Below, in pieces: positions 18,412 to 27,317 of a stretch of 64,000 nucleotides of DNA. This stretch comes from Brachybacterium aquaticum (lineage in GTDB: Bacteria; Actinomycetota; Actinomycetes; Actinomycetales; Dermabacteraceae). The stretch spans positions 3,162,001 to 3,226,000 of the forward strand of contig NZ_JACHLZ010000001.1 of NCBI RefSeq assembly GCF_014204755.1, written 5' to 3'. The position numbers and the translations under genes were made by a program. The first letter of the stretch is position 1. Every line of letters starts with the position of its first letter. Below the pieces are notes generated by a model. That model saw only the letters and a list, made by a program, of their open reading frames with translations. It was not told the origin of the DNA and did not search any database.

Positions 18412-18899
18412 CAGATCACCGCCTCCATCTCCCGGCGCAGGGTCGTGGCCTGCACGAGGAGGGTGCGCATCACGCTCATCAGCAGCGCCATCCCGACCCC
18501 GCCGAGCGTGGTGAGGAGCAGCAGGAGGGTCCAGGCGGGCGGTCCGCCGACGGTGAAGGACTGGTAGACGAGGGTCGCGACGCACACGGCGGCGCCCACG
18601 ACGAAGGCGACGATGATCCCGTCGACCCAGCGCAGCGAGCTCTCGGCGAAGACCTCGCCGCGGCGGGTGATGCCGAGCAGGCGCAGTGTGCATACGATCC
18701 CCACCTCCACGCAGGCCAGGCCCGCCACGGCGAGCAGAAGCACCGGCCAGCGCATGTATGCCTCGTCGGGCAGGGCCTCGGCGAGAGCGCCGGACAGCCA
18801 GGGCAGCACGCCGAGCTGGAGGACGAGGACGAGGACCAGGGCGAGAACGAGCAGAGCGCGGAGCACGTCGATCCGGAGGCGCGAAGCGGGTGATGTCAT
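18411..18899 (-). CDS. DUF2975 four-TM membrane protein
   Basis: 162 residues with four hydrophobic segments (ALLVLALVLVLVLQLGVL, VLLLAVAGLACVEVGIVC, IIVAFVVGAAVCVATLVY, LLLLLTTLGGVGMALLMSV). The motif RRGEVFAESSLRWVDG between TM2 and TM3 is the family signature. Function unknown; always close to a small HTH gene, whose start codon overlaps its stop here. Confidence 0.85.
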   Translation of the reverse strand: MTSPASRLRIDVLRALLVLALVLVLVLQLGVLPWLSGALAEALPDEAYMRWPVLLLAVAGLACVEVGIVCTLRLLGITRRGEVFAESSLRWVDGIIVAFVVGAAVCVATLVYQSFTVGGPPAWTLLLLLTTLGGVGMALLMSVMRTLLVQATTLRREMEAVI

Positions 18900-18908
18900 G
18901 CGACGAGT

Positions 18909-18955
18909 ATCGAGGGATATCTATCGAAAAGCAATAGATCGACCCGGTCGCGATA
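18909..18955. promoter_or_regulatory. AT-rich inverted repeats upstream of DUF2975
   Basis: A set of TATCG/CGATA-type repeats in otherwise GC-rich DNA: ATCTAT at 18919-18924 mirrors ATAGAT at 18934-18939, with TATCGA at 18909-18914 and CGATA at 18951-18955. Likely operator and promoter of the DUF2975-HTH pair, which reads to the left. Confidence 0.5.
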
Positions 18956-18961
18956 AATCCG

Positions 18962-18990
18962 TTGCCGCGCGCGTCGCACGGTCCTACCGT
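18962..18990 (+). promoter_or_regulatory. sigma-A-type promoter for the 19023 micro-ORF
   Basis: TTGCCG at 18962-18967 and TACCGT at 18985-18990 are separated by exactly 17 bases, fitting the actinobacterial TTGNCN-N17-TANNNT pattern. It points right, towards the extended Shine-Dalgarno at 19005. Confidence 0.5.
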
Positions 18991-19022
18991 GGTAGCCCAC
19001 AGGGAAGGAGGTGATCCGAGAA

Positions 19023-19061
19023 GTGATTTCTTATCGGACGTGTGAGGTGGCTCGCCGCTGA
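19023..19061 (+). CDS. possible 12-residue micro-ORF with extended Shine-Dalgarno
   Basis: GTG ATT TCT TAT CGG and so on encodes MISYRTCEVARR and ends in TGA. It is preceded at 19005-19017 by AAGGAGGTGATCC, the full complement of the usual 16S rRNA tail, and a promoter-like pair lies 33 bases further up. An in-frame GTG at 19011 would add four residues but overlaps the Shine-Dalgarno. A GC hairpin (GACCCC-CA-GGGGTC) follows near 19109-19122. No homologue recognised. It could be a leader peptide or a true microprotein; it does not obviously control the esterase at 19196. Confidence 0.4.
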   Translation: MISYRTCEVARR

Positions 19062-19195
19062 GGCGACCGTTCATCCGGACGCGCAGCGAATACCACCGAG
19101 CTGCCGGGACCCCCAGGGGTCGGATCTCGTCCCTCCGACCAGCGCGCCGCTCAGTGCACCGCGCGACCTGGGGGTTCTTCCCCTACTCTGGCGCC

Positions 19196-19873
19196 ATGAC
19201 TACTCCCGCGCAGCACGGCGACTTCACGCTGATCTCCCCCCGCATCGACGAGGACGCGGCGGTGCGCATGCAGGACGACGGTGCGAAGCCGATCGTCGTG
19301 CTCCTGCACGGCCTCGGCAGCCACGAGCGCGACCTGACGGGCCTGGTCCCCTTCCTCCCGCCGGACTTCGCCTACGTCTCCCTGCGCGGCATCCTCGCCT
19401 ACGTCCAGGGCTACGCCTGGTTCGAGATGCCCGTGGACCCGGCGCGCCCCGAGATGATCGAGCCTGCCGCCGAGGCGGTCGAGGCGTGGATCTCCGCGCA
19501 GCGCGAGGCCGGGCGCAAGATCGCCGGCATCATCGGTTTCTCGCAGGGCGGTCTGCTCGCCCTGCACCTGCTGCGCCGCGACCCCGCCTCCCTCGACTTC
19601 GTCGTGAACCTCTCCGGCCGTCCCTTCCCCGCCCCGCTGCCCGGCGACGAGCACCTCGCCGAGGTGCGCCCGCGCGTGATGTGGGGGCACGGCGGGCTGG
19701 ACCCGCTGTTCGGCGGCGAGATCGAGGAGCAGGTGCGCGAGTTCCTCACCGCGCACACCCGGGTCGAGGAGGAGCGTCGGCCCTACCTCGGCCACGCCGT
19801 GGACGAGCCTGAGCTGCGGGCCGTCGCCGCGTTCCTCCAGCGTCGGGCCGACGAGCGCGCCGCCGCCTCCTGA
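19196..19873 (+). CDS. alpha/beta-hydrolase (phospholipase/carboxylesterase family)
   Basis: 225-residue soluble serine hydrolase. The oxyanion-side motif VVLLHGLGSHERDL is followed by the nucleophile elbow GFSQGG (about residue 122), a candidate Asp in GHGGLDPLFG and the His in YLGHAVDEPE, which together form the catalytic triad. Size and motif spacing match the phospholipase/carboxylesterase (LypLA-like) branch. Start at ATG 19196. Substrate unknown. Confidence 0.87.
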   Translation: MTTPAQHGDFTLISPRIDEDAAVRMQDDGAKPIVVLLHGLGSHERDLTGLVPFLPPDFAYVSLRGILAYVQGYAWFEMPVDPARPEMIEPAAEAVEAWISAQREAGRKIAGIIGFSQGGLLALHLLRRDPASLDFVVNLSGRPFPAPLPGDEHLAEVRPRVMWGHGGLDPLFGGEIEEQVREFLTAHTRVEEERRPYLGHAVDEPELRAVAAFLQRRADERAAAS

Positions 19874-20068
19874 ACCGCCGTCCGAGACGTCGTCCACACA
19901 CCCTGCCGCGTCCAGGCACCGGGTTGTAGCATTCCCTCAGCCCTCGCCGAGAGCCGGCGGGGATCTTGAGGAGCACCAGGAGATCATGAGCGCCGCCAGC
20001 GACGCCCCGAGTGACAGTCCCAGGCCTTCGGGCCTGCACACATTCACGAACCTCGGGGGGATCCGTCC

Positions 20069-21466
20069 ATGGATCTGATCGGTCCCCTCCTCTCGCTGGC
20101 GATCGGGCTCCTGCTCGTGCTGGCCTGCGGCGCCTTCGTCGCCGCCGAGTTCTCCCTGATCACGGTCAACCGCAACGACGTCGAGAAGGCCGCGGCCTCC
20201 GGCGACAAGCGCGCCGGCGGGGTGCTGGAGGGCATGAAGACCCTCTCCACCCAGCTCTCCGGAGCCCAGCTCGGCATCACCGTCACCAACCTCGCCATCG
20301 GCTTCCTCGCCGAGCCCGCGATCGCGGCGCTCGTGAGCCCGCCGCTCGAGGACGCGGGGCTCAGCCCCGTCGCCGCCCGCTCCGCCTCCGTGGCCCTCGC
20401 CCTCGTGCTCGCCACGGGCATGACCATGGTCTTCGGCGAGCTGGTCCCCAAGAACATGGCGATCTCCCAGCCCCTGCGCACGGCCAAGGCCGTCGTCGGC
20501 TTCCAGCGCCTGTTCACCAAGATCCTCGCCCTGCCGATCCGGCTGTTCAACGGCAACGCCAACGCCGTGGTGCGCGCCCTCGGCGTGGAGCCGCAGGAGG
20601 AGCTCGGCTCCGCCCGCAGCGCCGACGAGCTGTCCGTGCTGGTCAAGCGCTCGGCCGACGAGGGCGCCCTCGCCGAGGAGACCGCCTTCCTCGTGCAGCG
20701 CACCCTTGCCTTCGGCGACCGCCGCGCCCACGACGCGATGGTGCCGCGCGGCCGCGTGGACTCCCTCGAGGTCGACCAGTCCGTCGCCGACCTGCTCGAG
20801 CTCGCCCGGGAGACCGGCCACTCGCGCTTCCCGGTGATCGACGACGAGAACGAGATCGCGGGCGTCGCCCACATCCGCCACGGCCTCGCCGTCCCCTTCG
20901 ACCAGCGCCCCACCACCCGCGTGGACGCCGTGATGGGGCCCGCGACGTTCGTGCCCGACACCGTGCCGCTGGACGACCTCATGGACACCCTGCGGGCCGG
21001 CGGCCTCCAGATGGCGATAGTGGTCGACGAGTTCGGCGACCACGCCGGCCTCATCACCCTCGAGGACCTCGTCGAGGAGATCGTGGGCGAGGTCCGCGAC
21101 GAGCACGACGAGGAGACCGACGACGCCCCCGAGGCCGACGGCTCCTGGGACCTCGACGCGCGCCTGCGCCCCGACGAGGCCACCGCGCGCCTCGGCGTGA
21201 CCGTCCCCGAGCACGAGGACTACGACACCCTCGGCGGCCTGGTCACCATGGAACTCGGCCGCTTCGCCGAGGTCGGCGACGAGATCGTGGTGGACACCGA
21301 CCCCGCTCCCGGCGAGGACCCCGCCCAGCTGCGCATCGAGGTCACCGAGATCGACGGGATGCGGATCGAGACCGTGCACGTGAAGGTCGAGGCCGCGCCC
21401 GACGAGGACACCGAGTCCGATCGGTCCGACGAGAGCGCCGACGACGAGCGCGAGGAGCAGCGATGA
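20069..21466 (+). CDS. CNNM/CorC-type membrane protein (hemolysin-C family)
   Basis: 465 residues. An N-terminal CNNM transmembrane domain (LLVLACGAFVAAEFSLITVNRNDVE, then GAQLGITVTNLAIGFLAEPA and VFGELVPKNMAIS), a CBS pair (MVPRGRVDSLEVDQSVADLL to VDEFGDHAGLITLEDLVEEIVGE) and a C-terminal CorC/HlyC domain ending in an acidic tail. The family is linked to Mg2+ (and Co2+) efflux or transport. Overlaps the next, related gene by four bases (ATGA), so the two are probably co-translated and may form a heteromer. Confidence 0.92.
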   Translation: MDLIGPLLSLAIGLLLVLACGAFVAAEFSLITVNRNDVEKAAASGDKRAGGVLEGMKTLSTQLSGAQLGITVTNLAIGFLAEPAIAALVSPPLEDAGLSPVAARSASVALALVLATGMTMVFGELVPKNMAISQPLRTAKAVVGFQRLFTKILALPIRLFNGNANAVVRALGVEPQEELGSARSADELSVLVKRSADEGALAEETAFLVQRTLAFGDRRAHDAMVPRGRVDSLEVDQSVADLLELARETGHSRFPVIDDENEIAGVAHIRHGLAVPFDQRPTTRVDAVMGPATFVPDTVPLDDLMDTLRAGGLQMAIVVDEFGDHAGLITLEDLVEEIVGEVRDEHDEETDDAPEADGSWDLDARLRPDEATARLGVTVPEHEDYDTLGGLVTMELGRFAEVGDEIVVDTDPAPGEDPAQLRIEVTEIDGMRIETVHVKVEAAPDEDTESDRSDESADDEREEQR

Positions 21467-22503
21467 ACGACTACATCGGCCTGATCGCCACCCTCGTCCT
21501 GCTCCTGTTCAACGCCTTCTTCGTGGGTGCGGAGTTCTCCCTGATCTCCGCCCGCCGCTCCGTCATCGAGCCCAAGGCCCTCGAGGGCAACTGGGCCGCG
21601 AAGGTCACCATCTCCGCGATGGAGCAGGTGTCCCTCATGATGGCCGGCGCCCAGATGGGCATCACCGTGTGCTCCCTCGCGCTCGGCGCGATCAGCGAGC
21701 CCGCGATCGCCCACCTCATCGAGGCGCCCCTGGAGTGGCTGCACGTGCCCGGCGCGCTCACCCACCCGATCGCCTTCGTGATCGCCCTGTCCCTGGTCAC
21801 CTACCTCCACGTCGTCTTCGGCGAGATGGTGCCCAAGAACATCGCGCTCGCCGGCCCGGAGCGGATGGCGATGATCCTCAGCCCCGTGCTGGTGGCCGTG
21901 GTGACCGTGCTGCGACCGCTGCTGTGGCTGCTGAACTCCACCGGCAACCTCGTGCTGCGGATGATGAAGATCGAGCCCAAGGACGAGGTCACCAGCGCCT
22001 TCACCCGCGACGAGGTCGCGGCGATGGTCAGCGAGTCCCGCGAGGGCGGACTGCTCGAGGACAACGACGAGGCGCTGCTGCTCGGCGCGCTGCGGTTCGA
22101 GGCGCGCAGCGTCGCGAACCTGGTCATCCCGCTCGAGAAGGTCTCCACCCTCCCCGAGGGCGTCACCGCCGCCCAGGCGGAGGCCGCGGCCGTCGAGGGC
22201 TACTCCCGCTTCCCCATGAAGGCGGCCGACGGGACCCTGACCGGCTACGTCCACATCAAGGACCTGCTCGACTCGGTCCAGGAGCACCGCGACGAGCCGA
22301 TCCCCGCCGCGCGCATCCGCGCCCTCCCCCGCATCGGCGGCGACCAGCCGCTGCGCGACGCGCTCGCCGAGATGCAGGACTCCGGCGCCCACCTCGGCGC
22401 CGCGACCAACAGGGACGGACGCGTCATCGGCGTGGTCACCCTCGAGGACATGCTCGAGGAGCTCGTGGGCCAGATCCGCGACGACTCCCGCGTAATGGCC
22501 TGA
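21463..22503 (+). CDS. second CNNM/CorC-type membrane protein
   Basis: 346 residues, paralogous to the preceding gene: LLLFNAFFVGAEFSLISARRS, AGAQMGITVCSLALGAISEPA and VFGEMVPKNIALAGPER in the CNNM domain, then a CBS pair ending GVVTLEDMLEELVGQIRDD. It lacks the C-terminal CorC/HlyC domain found in its partner. Such long/short pairs in tandem are common in actinobacteria. ATG 21463 overlaps the upstream stop. Confidence 0.92.
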   Translation: MNDYIGLIATLVLLLFNAFFVGAEFSLISARRSVIEPKALEGNWAAKVTISAMEQVSLMMAGAQMGITVCSLALGAISEPAIAHLIEAPLEWLHVPGALTHPIAFVIALSLVTYLHVVFGEMVPKNIALAGPERMAMILSPVLVAVVTVLRPLLWLLNSTGNLVLRMMKIEPKDEVTSAFTRDEVAAMVSESREGGLLEDNDEALLLGALRFEARSVANLVIPLEKVSTLPEGVTAAQAEAAAVEGYSRFPMKAADGTLTGYVHIKDLLDSVQEHRDEPIPAARIRALPRIGGDQPLRDALAEMQDSGAHLGAATNRDGRVIGVVTLEDMLEELVGQIRDDSRVMA

Positions 22504-22512
22504 GGCGCGGCG

Positions 22513-23733
22513 GTGCCCGTGTCGCTTCGCAGGCGCCGCCTCGCGCTCTTCGCGCTGTTCCTCATGCCGGGGCTCGCGATGTCCTCGTGGGTCACCCGCA
22601 CCCCGGCGGTGCGGGACCTGCTGGACGCCTCCACCGCGGAGATGGGCATGGTGCTGGCCGGACTGTCCGTCGGGTCGATGCTCGGGATCCTCTCCTCGGG
22701 ACCGCTGGTCCTGCGGCTCGGGACCCGGCCCGTGATCACGATCGGCTCGTCCCTCGTGGTCGTGTCGATGCCGGTGATCGCGCTCGGCGCGGCGCTCGGG
22801 CAGCCCGTCCTCACCGCGTTCGGGCTGGCGCTGTTCGGCGGCGGCATGGGCGCCGGCGAGGTCGCGATGAACGTGGAGGGCGGTGAGGTCGAGAAGCTCG
22901 GCGGGCGGCCCTTCCTCCTGGCCATGCACGGCTTCTTCAGCTTCGGCACCGTGCTCGGCGCGCTGCTCGGCATCCTCGCCAATGCCGCCGGCTTCCCGGT
23001 GGTCGCGCACCTCGTGCTCGCCGCCGTGGTCGGGGCGGGACTACTCGCCTATGCCCTGCCTGCGATCCCCTCCGGCACCGGGAAGGTCACCGCCGCCGAG
23101 CGCGCCGGCCGGGCGGAGTCCCCGCGTCCCGCGCTGTGGAAGGACGCGCGCCTGCTGCTCCTCGGCCCGATCGTGCTGGCCATGGCGCTCGCCGAGGGCA
23201 CCGCCAACGACTGGCTGCCGCTGATCATGGTCGACGGCCACGGCCTCGACGCGACGCTCGGCTCCGCGGTGTTCGCCCTGTTCGCCGCCTCGATGACCGT
23301 GGGCCGCTTCGTGGGCGGACCGATCGTGGAGCGCGTGGGCCGCTCCCGGGTGCTGACGGTCAGCGCCCTGTTCGCCGCGCTCGGCCTCGGGCTCGTCGCC
23401 TACGTTGACCACGCGGGCGTGGCGCTCGCCGCCGTGGTGCTGTGGGGCCTCGGCGCCTCCCTCGGCTTCCCCCTCGCCCTCTCCGCCGCCGGGGACTCCG
23501 GCCCGGATCCTGCGGCCCGCATGGCGCTGACCTCCACGGTCGGCTACCTCGCCTTCCTCGTCGGCCCGCCCGTGCTCGGGCTGCTCGGCGAGCAGATCGG
23601 GCTGCGCGGCGCGCTGATCGTGCCGCTCGCCGTGGTGCTCGTCGCGGCGGTGCTCGCCCCTGCGGTCGCGCCGCGCCCGACGGCTCGGGTCGAGGAGGAG
23701 CGCGAGGTCGCGGCGGCCGACGGGGCACCATAG
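22513..23733 (+). CDS. MFS transporter
   Basis: 406 residues with about 12 TM segments and a short Glu-rich tail. The N-terminus (LALFALFLMPGLAMSSWVTRTPAVRDLL) and MGMVLAGLSVGSMLGILSSGPLVLRLGTR resemble the YbjJ-like MFS subgroup, which has the TRxPxVRD motif. GTG start 9 bases after the CNNM gene. It ends in TAG, one of very few amber terminators here, with a TGA two codons later. Substrate unknown. Confidence 0.88.
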   Translation: MPVSLRRRRLALFALFLMPGLAMSSWVTRTPAVRDLLDASTAEMGMVLAGLSVGSMLGILSSGPLVLRLGTRPVITIGSSLVVVSMPVIALGAALGQPVLTAFGLALFGGGMGAGEVAMNVEGGEVEKLGGRPFLLAMHGFFSFGTVLGALLGILANAAGFPVVAHLVLAAVVGAGLLAYALPAIPSGTGKVTAAERAGRAESPRPALWKDARLLLLGPIVLAMALAEGTANDWLPLIMVDGHGLDATLGSAVFALFAASMTVGRFVGGPIVERVGRSRVLTVSALFAALGLGLVAYVDHAGVALAAVVLWGLGASLGFPLALSAAGDSGPDPAARMALTSTVGYLAFLVGPPVLGLLGEQIGLRGALIVPLAVVLVAAVLAPAVAPRPTARVEEEREVAAADGAP

Positions 23734-23738
23734 GGTCC

Positions 23739-24377
23739 ATGAGCCGTACCGACCCTTCCTCCGATCGCGCCTCCGGACCCGCCGAGAACCTCTGGAGCGC
23801 CGCCGTGCGCCGGAACCCCGAGCACGCCCGCGGCTACGCCGCGCGCTGGCGCCGCATCGAGGCGTCGGGGCAGGACATCCACGGCGAGGCGCGGCTGCTG
23901 GACGCCATGGCCGCACGCGGGTCGCGGATCCTGGATGCGGGCTGCGGCACCGGGAGGGTCGGCGGATATCTCGCGGCGCGGGGGCATGCGGTCGTCGGCG
24001 TCGACCTCGATGCGGAGCTGATCGAGGTGGCCCGCGCCGACCACCCCGGCTCCCGCTGGGAGGCCGGGAACCTCGCTGCGCTCGACCTGTGGGGCGAGGA
24101 CGGGGAGCGGCTGGAGTTCGATCTCGCGGTGTGCGCCGGGAACGTCCTCACCTTCCTCGCCGCCTCCGAGCGTCGGCCCGCGCTCGCGGCGCTCGCCGCG
24201 CACCTCGCGGAGGACGGACGCCTCGTGGTCGGCTTCGGCCTGGACCGCGGATACGCGCTCGCGGACTTCGAGGCCGACGCCGCCGCGGCCGAGCTGGGGC
24301 TCACCCAGCGCTTCTCCACCTGGGACCTGCGCCCCGCGGCCGACGACTTCCTCGTCGGAGTGCTGAGCCATGGCTGA
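23739..24377 (+). CDS. class I SAM-dependent methyltransferase
   Basis: 212 residues. Motif I is ILDAGCGTGRVGGYLAARGH (about residues 64-83), followed by VVGVDLDAELIEVAR with the acidic ribose-binding residue; FDLAVCAGNVLTFL is motif IV. Substrate unknown. It overlaps the next membrane-protein gene by 8 bases, which suggests a functional link with the tandem 8-TM pair downstream. Confidence 0.88.
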   Translation: MSRTDPSSDRASGPAENLWSAAVRRNPEHARGYAARWRRIEASGQDIHGEARLLDAMAARGSRILDAGCGTGRVGGYLAARGHAVVGVDLDAELIEVARADHPGSRWEAGNLAALDLWGEDGERLEFDLAVCAGNVLTFLAASERRPALAALAAHLAEDGRLVVGFGLDRGYALADFEADAAAAELGLTQRFSTWDLRPAADDFLVGVLSHG

Positions 24378-25740
24378 GAGCGGCGGCGGGATCGCGGACT
24401 CCCGCTGGCGGTACCTGCCGCTCGGGCCGGCCGCGGCGCTGCCGCATCAGATCGCGTCCGCACTGCGCTTCGCGCTGTTCGGCCTTCTGGGACTCGCCGG
24501 CACGGCGATGGTGGCGGGGTTTCTCGGCGAGGAGCTGCTCGCCGGCACGGAGGTGGGCACCACGCTCGACCTCGTGGGCCGCGGCGTGCTCGGTGCCCTG
24601 CTGAGCCTCGGTGCGGCAGGGCTGCTGGCGTGGGGTCTCGCTCGCGCGTTCCACGGACCGCTCAGTGCCCGGGGGCTCTCCCGCGCCGCGGGGTCCACGC
24701 CTCCGTCGGCCGTCCCCTACCCCGTCCAGTGGGAGGCGGCGCGCGAACCCAGCGGGGCGGGATACCTGCTCGTCGCCGTCATCGTGCTCTTCGTCGCGAG
24801 CATCGGCCTCGCGGCGGCGGTGTGGGGCGTGATGGACGGGACCGACGGCTCCTGGGCCATCCTCGCCGGCATCGGAGGAGGGATGGCGCTGCTCGCCGGG
24901 GGCATCCCCCTCACGAGGGGTGTGATGGGTCGGTGGCAGAGGCGGCATTTCGAGGTCGTGCGCGCGCATTGGACCGAGCCGCACCGCATCATCGCCGCGG
25001 GGCACGTGATCACCCGGGCCGAGTTCGGGGCGCGGCGGAAGGGACTGCCGCCCGAGGAGCACCCCGCTCCCGGCGTGCGATGGCTCGGGCGGGCGCTGTT
25101 CGCGATCCTCGGCACCGCTGCCGCCGTGGGGCTGACCGCTCTGCAGGCGGCCCTCGCCCTCGTCTTCCCGGACCGGGAGCCTTGGCCCGGCGGACGGCCG
25201 GGGGACCGGGCCGACCTCAGCGACACCGGAGAGCAGCTCGTCGATCTGCTGATCCTGATCTTCTCCGTCTGCGCACTGATCGGGCTGCTCGCCTACCTGG
25301 GGACCGTGGCCTGCGACGTGGTGATCCACCGGGTGGCGACGCGCAGGTTCCGCGCCGTGCTCGCCGACCCGGAGGCGACGTTGCCGCCGCATCGGAGGCT
25401 CGTGGCGCAGCTGGCGCCGACGTCCCCGCCGTCGCTGCGCCTGCTGCAGGCCCTCGCGGGGGCGGCGGTCGGATTCGGCGCCGCACTGTGGTTCGTCGGT
25501 GCCGTCGCCGATGATCCCGACTGGAGGACCTACTCCGTCGCCGGCTCGGCGCTGCGGGCCGCGGGTCCGCTCGGCGGGTGGAGCGCACTCGGTGCCCTTG
25601 CCCTGCTGACGCTCTCCGCCGTCGTCGGCACGTGGCTCCACCAGCGTAAGCAGCCGCTGCGGGACGTGCTCGTGCAGCGCTGGCCCGTGCGGGCGGAAGT
25701 TGGACCGAACGACGACGCCGACGACGAGGGAGAGGGATGA
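24370..25740 (+). CDS. 8-TM membrane protein, paralogue 1
   Basis: 456 residues, no family recognised. About eight hydrophobic segments are visible, including FALFGLLGLAGTAMVAGF, YLLVAVIVLFVASIGLAA, ALFAILGTAAAVGLTALQ and LIFSVCALIGLLAYLGTV. Conserved soluble features between TM4 and TM5 are HRIIAAGHVITRAEFGARRKGLPPEEHPAP. The next gene is a full-length tandem duplicate. It overlaps the methyltransferase by 8 bases. Function unknown. Confidence 0.8.
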   Translation: MAESGGGIADSRWRYLPLGPAAALPHQIASALRFALFGLLGLAGTAMVAGFLGEELLAGTEVGTTLDLVGRGVLGALLSLGAAGLLAWGLARAFHGPLSARGLSRAAGSTPPSAVPYPVQWEAAREPSGAGYLLVAVIVLFVASIGLAAAVWGVMDGTDGSWAILAGIGGGMALLAGGIPLTRGVMGRWQRRHFEVVRAHWTEPHRIIAAGHVITRAEFGARRKGLPPEEHPAPGVRWLGRALFAILGTAAAVGLTALQAALALVFPDREPWPGGRPGDRADLSDTGEQLVDLLILIFSVCALIGLLAYLGTVACDVVIHRVATRRFRAVLADPEATLPPHRRLVAQLAPTSPPSLRLLQALAGAAVGFGAALWFVGAVADDPDWRTYSVAGSALRAAGPLGGWSALGALALLTLSAVVGTWLHQRKQPLRDVLVQRWPVRAEVGPNDDADDEGEG

Positions 25741-25743
25741 GAC

Positions 25744-27126
25744 ATGAGTGAGCTGGGCAGTCGTATCGCGGAGTCCCGGTGGCGGTACCTGCGGCTGGGG
25801 CTGCTCGCGGCGCTGCCCCTGGAGCTCGCCGGGGCGCTGCTGTTCGGGCTCGGTGGCCTGGTCCTGCTGTTCGTCATGGCCCTCATCGGGGGATTCGCCG
25901 GTGAGGAGGTCCTCGCGGGCACCGAGGTGGGGACCACGATGGACCTGGTGGCGCGCGCGTCCGCGGGTGCCGCACTGGTGCTCGGCGCGGTCGGAGGACT
26001 GCTCATGGCCTTCGCCGGATCTCTCCACGGGCCGGCACATGCATGGGCGCTTGACCGCGCCGCGGAGAGGACGCCACCGCAGGAGGTGCCGCACCCGGAG
26101 CAGTGGAGGTGGGGGCAGGAGCCCACTGGGTCTCCGTACAAGTACGTGGCGATCGCCGTGCTGGTCGTCGGCGGATTCTTCTACCTGCTCTGGGTGGCGG
26201 CGGGGATCTCTTCGGGTGACGGCGCGGACGGGATCGTCCTCGGCGGCGGTCTCGCGCTCGCGCTCGTCGCCGGCGGGATCCCCCTGACCGGACGCGTGAT
26301 GGGCGGGTGGCAGGAGACGCGGTTCCGGAGGGCCGAGGAGCACTGGACCGAGCAGCACCGGATCATCGCCGCAGGGCACGTCCTCACCCGCGCAGAGGTC
26401 GAGGCGCGGCGGGCGGGGCTGCCGCCCGAGCGGCACCCCGCCCCCACGGCGAAGCGGCTCGAACAGGCGCTGTTCGCGATTCTCGGCCCCGCGGCGGGCG
26501 TAGGGCTCATCGCCCTGCAGCTGATCTTCGTCATCGCCTACCCGGACGCGGAGAGGGGTCCCGGCGGGCAGGTGGGGGAGCGGGCCGAGCTCACCGAGGC
26601 CGCGGAGCAGGTCGTGGATCTGCTGGCAGTGATCATGGCCGTCTGCGCGCTGCTGGCACTGCTCGCGTTCGCGGGGGCCGTGGCCTGCGACGTGGTGATC
26701 CACCGGGCCGCGACGCGCAGGTTCCGCGCCGTGCTCGCCGACCCCGGGGCGCCGCTCCCTGAGCACGCGAGCCCCGTGGCGGAGCTGGAACCCTCGACCC
26801 CGCCCTCGCTGCGCGTGGTGCAGGTTCTCGTCGGGACCGCGGTCGGGCTCGGTGCCGCTCTGTGGTTCGTCGACGCTATCGCCGATCAGCCCGATTGGCA
26901 GACCTACGCCGCCGCCGGGCCCGCGCTGCGGGCCGCGGCGCCGCTGGGTGCGTGGCTGGCGCTCGCGGCCTTCGTCGTCCTGCTGCTCACCGCCGTCGTC
27001 GGCGTCTGGCTCCACCAGCGCGAGCAGCCGCTGAGGGACGCGGTCGTGCAGCGCTGGCCCGTGCGGGCGGAGGCCGCCCCGAAGGAGGAATCCGACGAGG
27101 AGAGCGAGGCCGAGACCGAGGGCTGA
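25744..27126 (+). CDS. 8-TM membrane protein, paralogue 2
   Basis: 460 residues, 3 bases after its paralogue and collinear with it throughout: the same start (IAESRWRYLRLG), the same EEVLAGTEVGTTMDLVAR loop, the same HRIIAAGHVLTRAEVEAR segment and the same C-terminal WLHQREQPLRDAVVQRWPVRAE. The strict conservation of the RIIAAGHV and ACDVVIHRAATRRFRAVLADP blocks marks likely functional sites. No known family; role unknown. Confidence 0.8.
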   Translation: MSELGSRIAESRWRYLRLGLLAALPLELAGALLFGLGGLVLLFVMALIGGFAGEEVLAGTEVGTTMDLVARASAGAALVLGAVGGLLMAFAGSLHGPAHAWALDRAAERTPPQEVPHPEQWRWGQEPTGSPYKYVAIAVLVVGGFFYLLWVAAGISSGDGADGIVLGGGLALALVAGGIPLTGRVMGGWQETRFRRAEEHWTEQHRIIAAGHVLTRAEVEARRAGLPPERHPAPTAKRLEQALFAILGPAAGVGLIALQLIFVIAYPDAERGPGGQVGERAELTEAAEQVVDLLAVIMAVCALLALLAFAGAVACDVVIHRAATRRFRAVLADPGAPLPEHASPVAELEPSTPPSLRVVQVLVGTAVGLGAALWFVDAIADQPDWQTYAAAGPALRAAAPLGAWLALAAFVVLLLTAVVGVWLHQREQPLRDAVVQRWPVRAEAAPKEESDEESEAETEG

Positions 27127-27317
27127 GACGCCCCGTCGGCCGCGCTCTGCGCGAACGCGCACGGGTGAGCGCACACCCCGGCGATCTCGCGCAAAGGCGG
27201 GGTGAGCCGCGCCACTGTCACGAACCTGCAGGACGCGCGGCGCATGCTCCGGTTACGGTGTGGCCAGCACGTCGACGTGCACCCGGTCCCGGCCGGGCTT
27301 CGAGCAAGGGGCGCCGA

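Noticed and set aside
24370-27126. Two 8-TM proteins as a frameshifted or misassembled single gene
   Set aside because: Both frames are complete, collinear and diverged over their whole length, so this is a true tandem duplication.
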